Below, piece by piece: positions 63,842 through 64,000 of a stretch of DNA of 64,000 bases. Origin of the DNA: JACVRW01 sp038323835 (GTDB lineage: Bacteria; Actinomycetota; Thermoleophilia; Solirubrobacterales; Thermoleophilaceae). The notes under the pieces are model-generated. The model did no database searches. It had not been told where the DNA came from and was given only the letters and a program-made list of their open reading frames with translations. Positions within the stretch are counted from its first letter, which is position 1; each line of letters begins with the position of its first letter. The DNA is taken from NCBI GenBank assembly GCA_038323835.1, contig JBBQHI010000014.1, positions 13,477 through 77,476 of the forward strand, in the 5' to 3' direction. Both the position numbers and the translations under genes were made by a program.

Positions 63842-64000
63842 GTGCCGCTAGACCGTCCAAGCATCGAGAAGAGGGATTTTCCGCTTAGTCGTCGGGGTTA
63901 CGACTCGGCGGCCGTGGACGCGCACTTGCGCGAGCTGGCGGATCGCTTCGAGGCGGAGCGCAGCCGGCCGCAGTCGCTGGCCTCGGCCGCGGGCGAGCAG
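63842..64000 (+). CDS. DivIVA-domain protein, N-terminus only (window edge)
   Basis: From the GTG at 63842 the frame reads 53 residues to the right edge with no stop. EKRDFPLSRRGYDSAAVDAHLRELADRFE is the typical DivIVA/Wag31-like N-terminal lipid-binding and coiled-coil start, spread over residues 9-37. Such proteins organise polar growth or division in actinobacteria. AAGGAG lies about 16 bases upstream of the GTG. Confidence 0.75.
   Translation, partial: MPLDRPSIEKRDFPLSRRGYDSAAVDAHLRELADRFEAERSRPQSLASAAGEQ

Noticed and set aside
1..64000. CRISPR arrays, tRNA or rRNA genes, phage genes, transposase genes.
   Set aside because: I read the gaps between genes and saw no regular repeat-spacer arrays, no cloverleaf-like sequences and no transposase or integrase motifs. 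A tRNA search program could still find something I missed.

Overview
The window is very GC-rich, uses many GTG and some TTG starts, and packs its genes with frequent 4-bp ATGA/GTGA overlaps. The gene content points to a high-GC actinobacterium: ergothioneine genes, a BagA/BagB-like ATPase pair, a Rv3030-3031-3032-like cluster, DasR-type and IdeR-type operators, and an FtsZ with a long N-terminal extension. Class Thermoleophilia (Solirubrobacterales-like) is my best guess. That is inference from gene style, because no rRNA gene is present. I saw no rRNA, tRNA, CRISPR array or complete insertion sequence.

Layout. 1-8.3 kb: egtD (cut by the left edge) and egtB for ergothioneine, dodecin, a small membrane protein, class II fructose-bisphosphatase glpX, moeA, a diguanylate cyclase and a LuxR-type response regulator. 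8.5-13.4 kb: primary sigma factor, PilT ATPase, a secreted SpoIVB-like (S55) protease and an AIM24 protein. 13.4-19.8 kb: an HxlR regulator, an unknown 477-residue protein, the BagA/BagB pair, and parA overlapping ftsZ. 19.9-27.4 kb: gamma-glutamyltransferase, a 5'-truncated GGDEF/HD-GYP gene with a receiver-domain remnant, a Lon-N protein, hisC-photolyase and a membrane protein. 27.4-31.9 kb: two methyltransferases, a GH57 branching enzyme and a GT4 glycosyltransferase. 32-47 kb: an MMPL transporter, a GDPD fusion protein, an acyltransferase, a receiver/histidine kinase/response regulator trio, an S9 peptidase, a MacB-like ABC pair and MeaB. 47-49 kb: efeO under IdeR-like boxes, followed by gene wreckage. 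49-54.8 kb: an amino-sugar regulon bracketed by two identical DasR-type operators. 55-64 kb: envelope sugar enzymes, a TetR/ATP-grasp pair sharing an operator, an acyl-CoA dehydrogenase, a VapBC-type toxin-antitoxin pair, and the start of a DivIVA-domain gene.

Working together. In the amino-sugar regulon a binding lipoprotein, kinase, NanE, SIS deaminase and NagA would turn N-acetyl amino sugars into fructose-6-phosphate. Its GntR regulator probably acts at both operators. The 28.5-31.9 kb cluster would build and methylate an alpha-glucan. The three genes at 37.6-40.3 kb form one phosphorelay unit.

The most unusual feature is a family of roughly 48-bp imperfect palindromes found at five loci. 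Four loci are intergenic. One copy lies in frame inside the MMPL transporter gene and adds 16 codons, which recalls the palindromic elements of Rickettsia.
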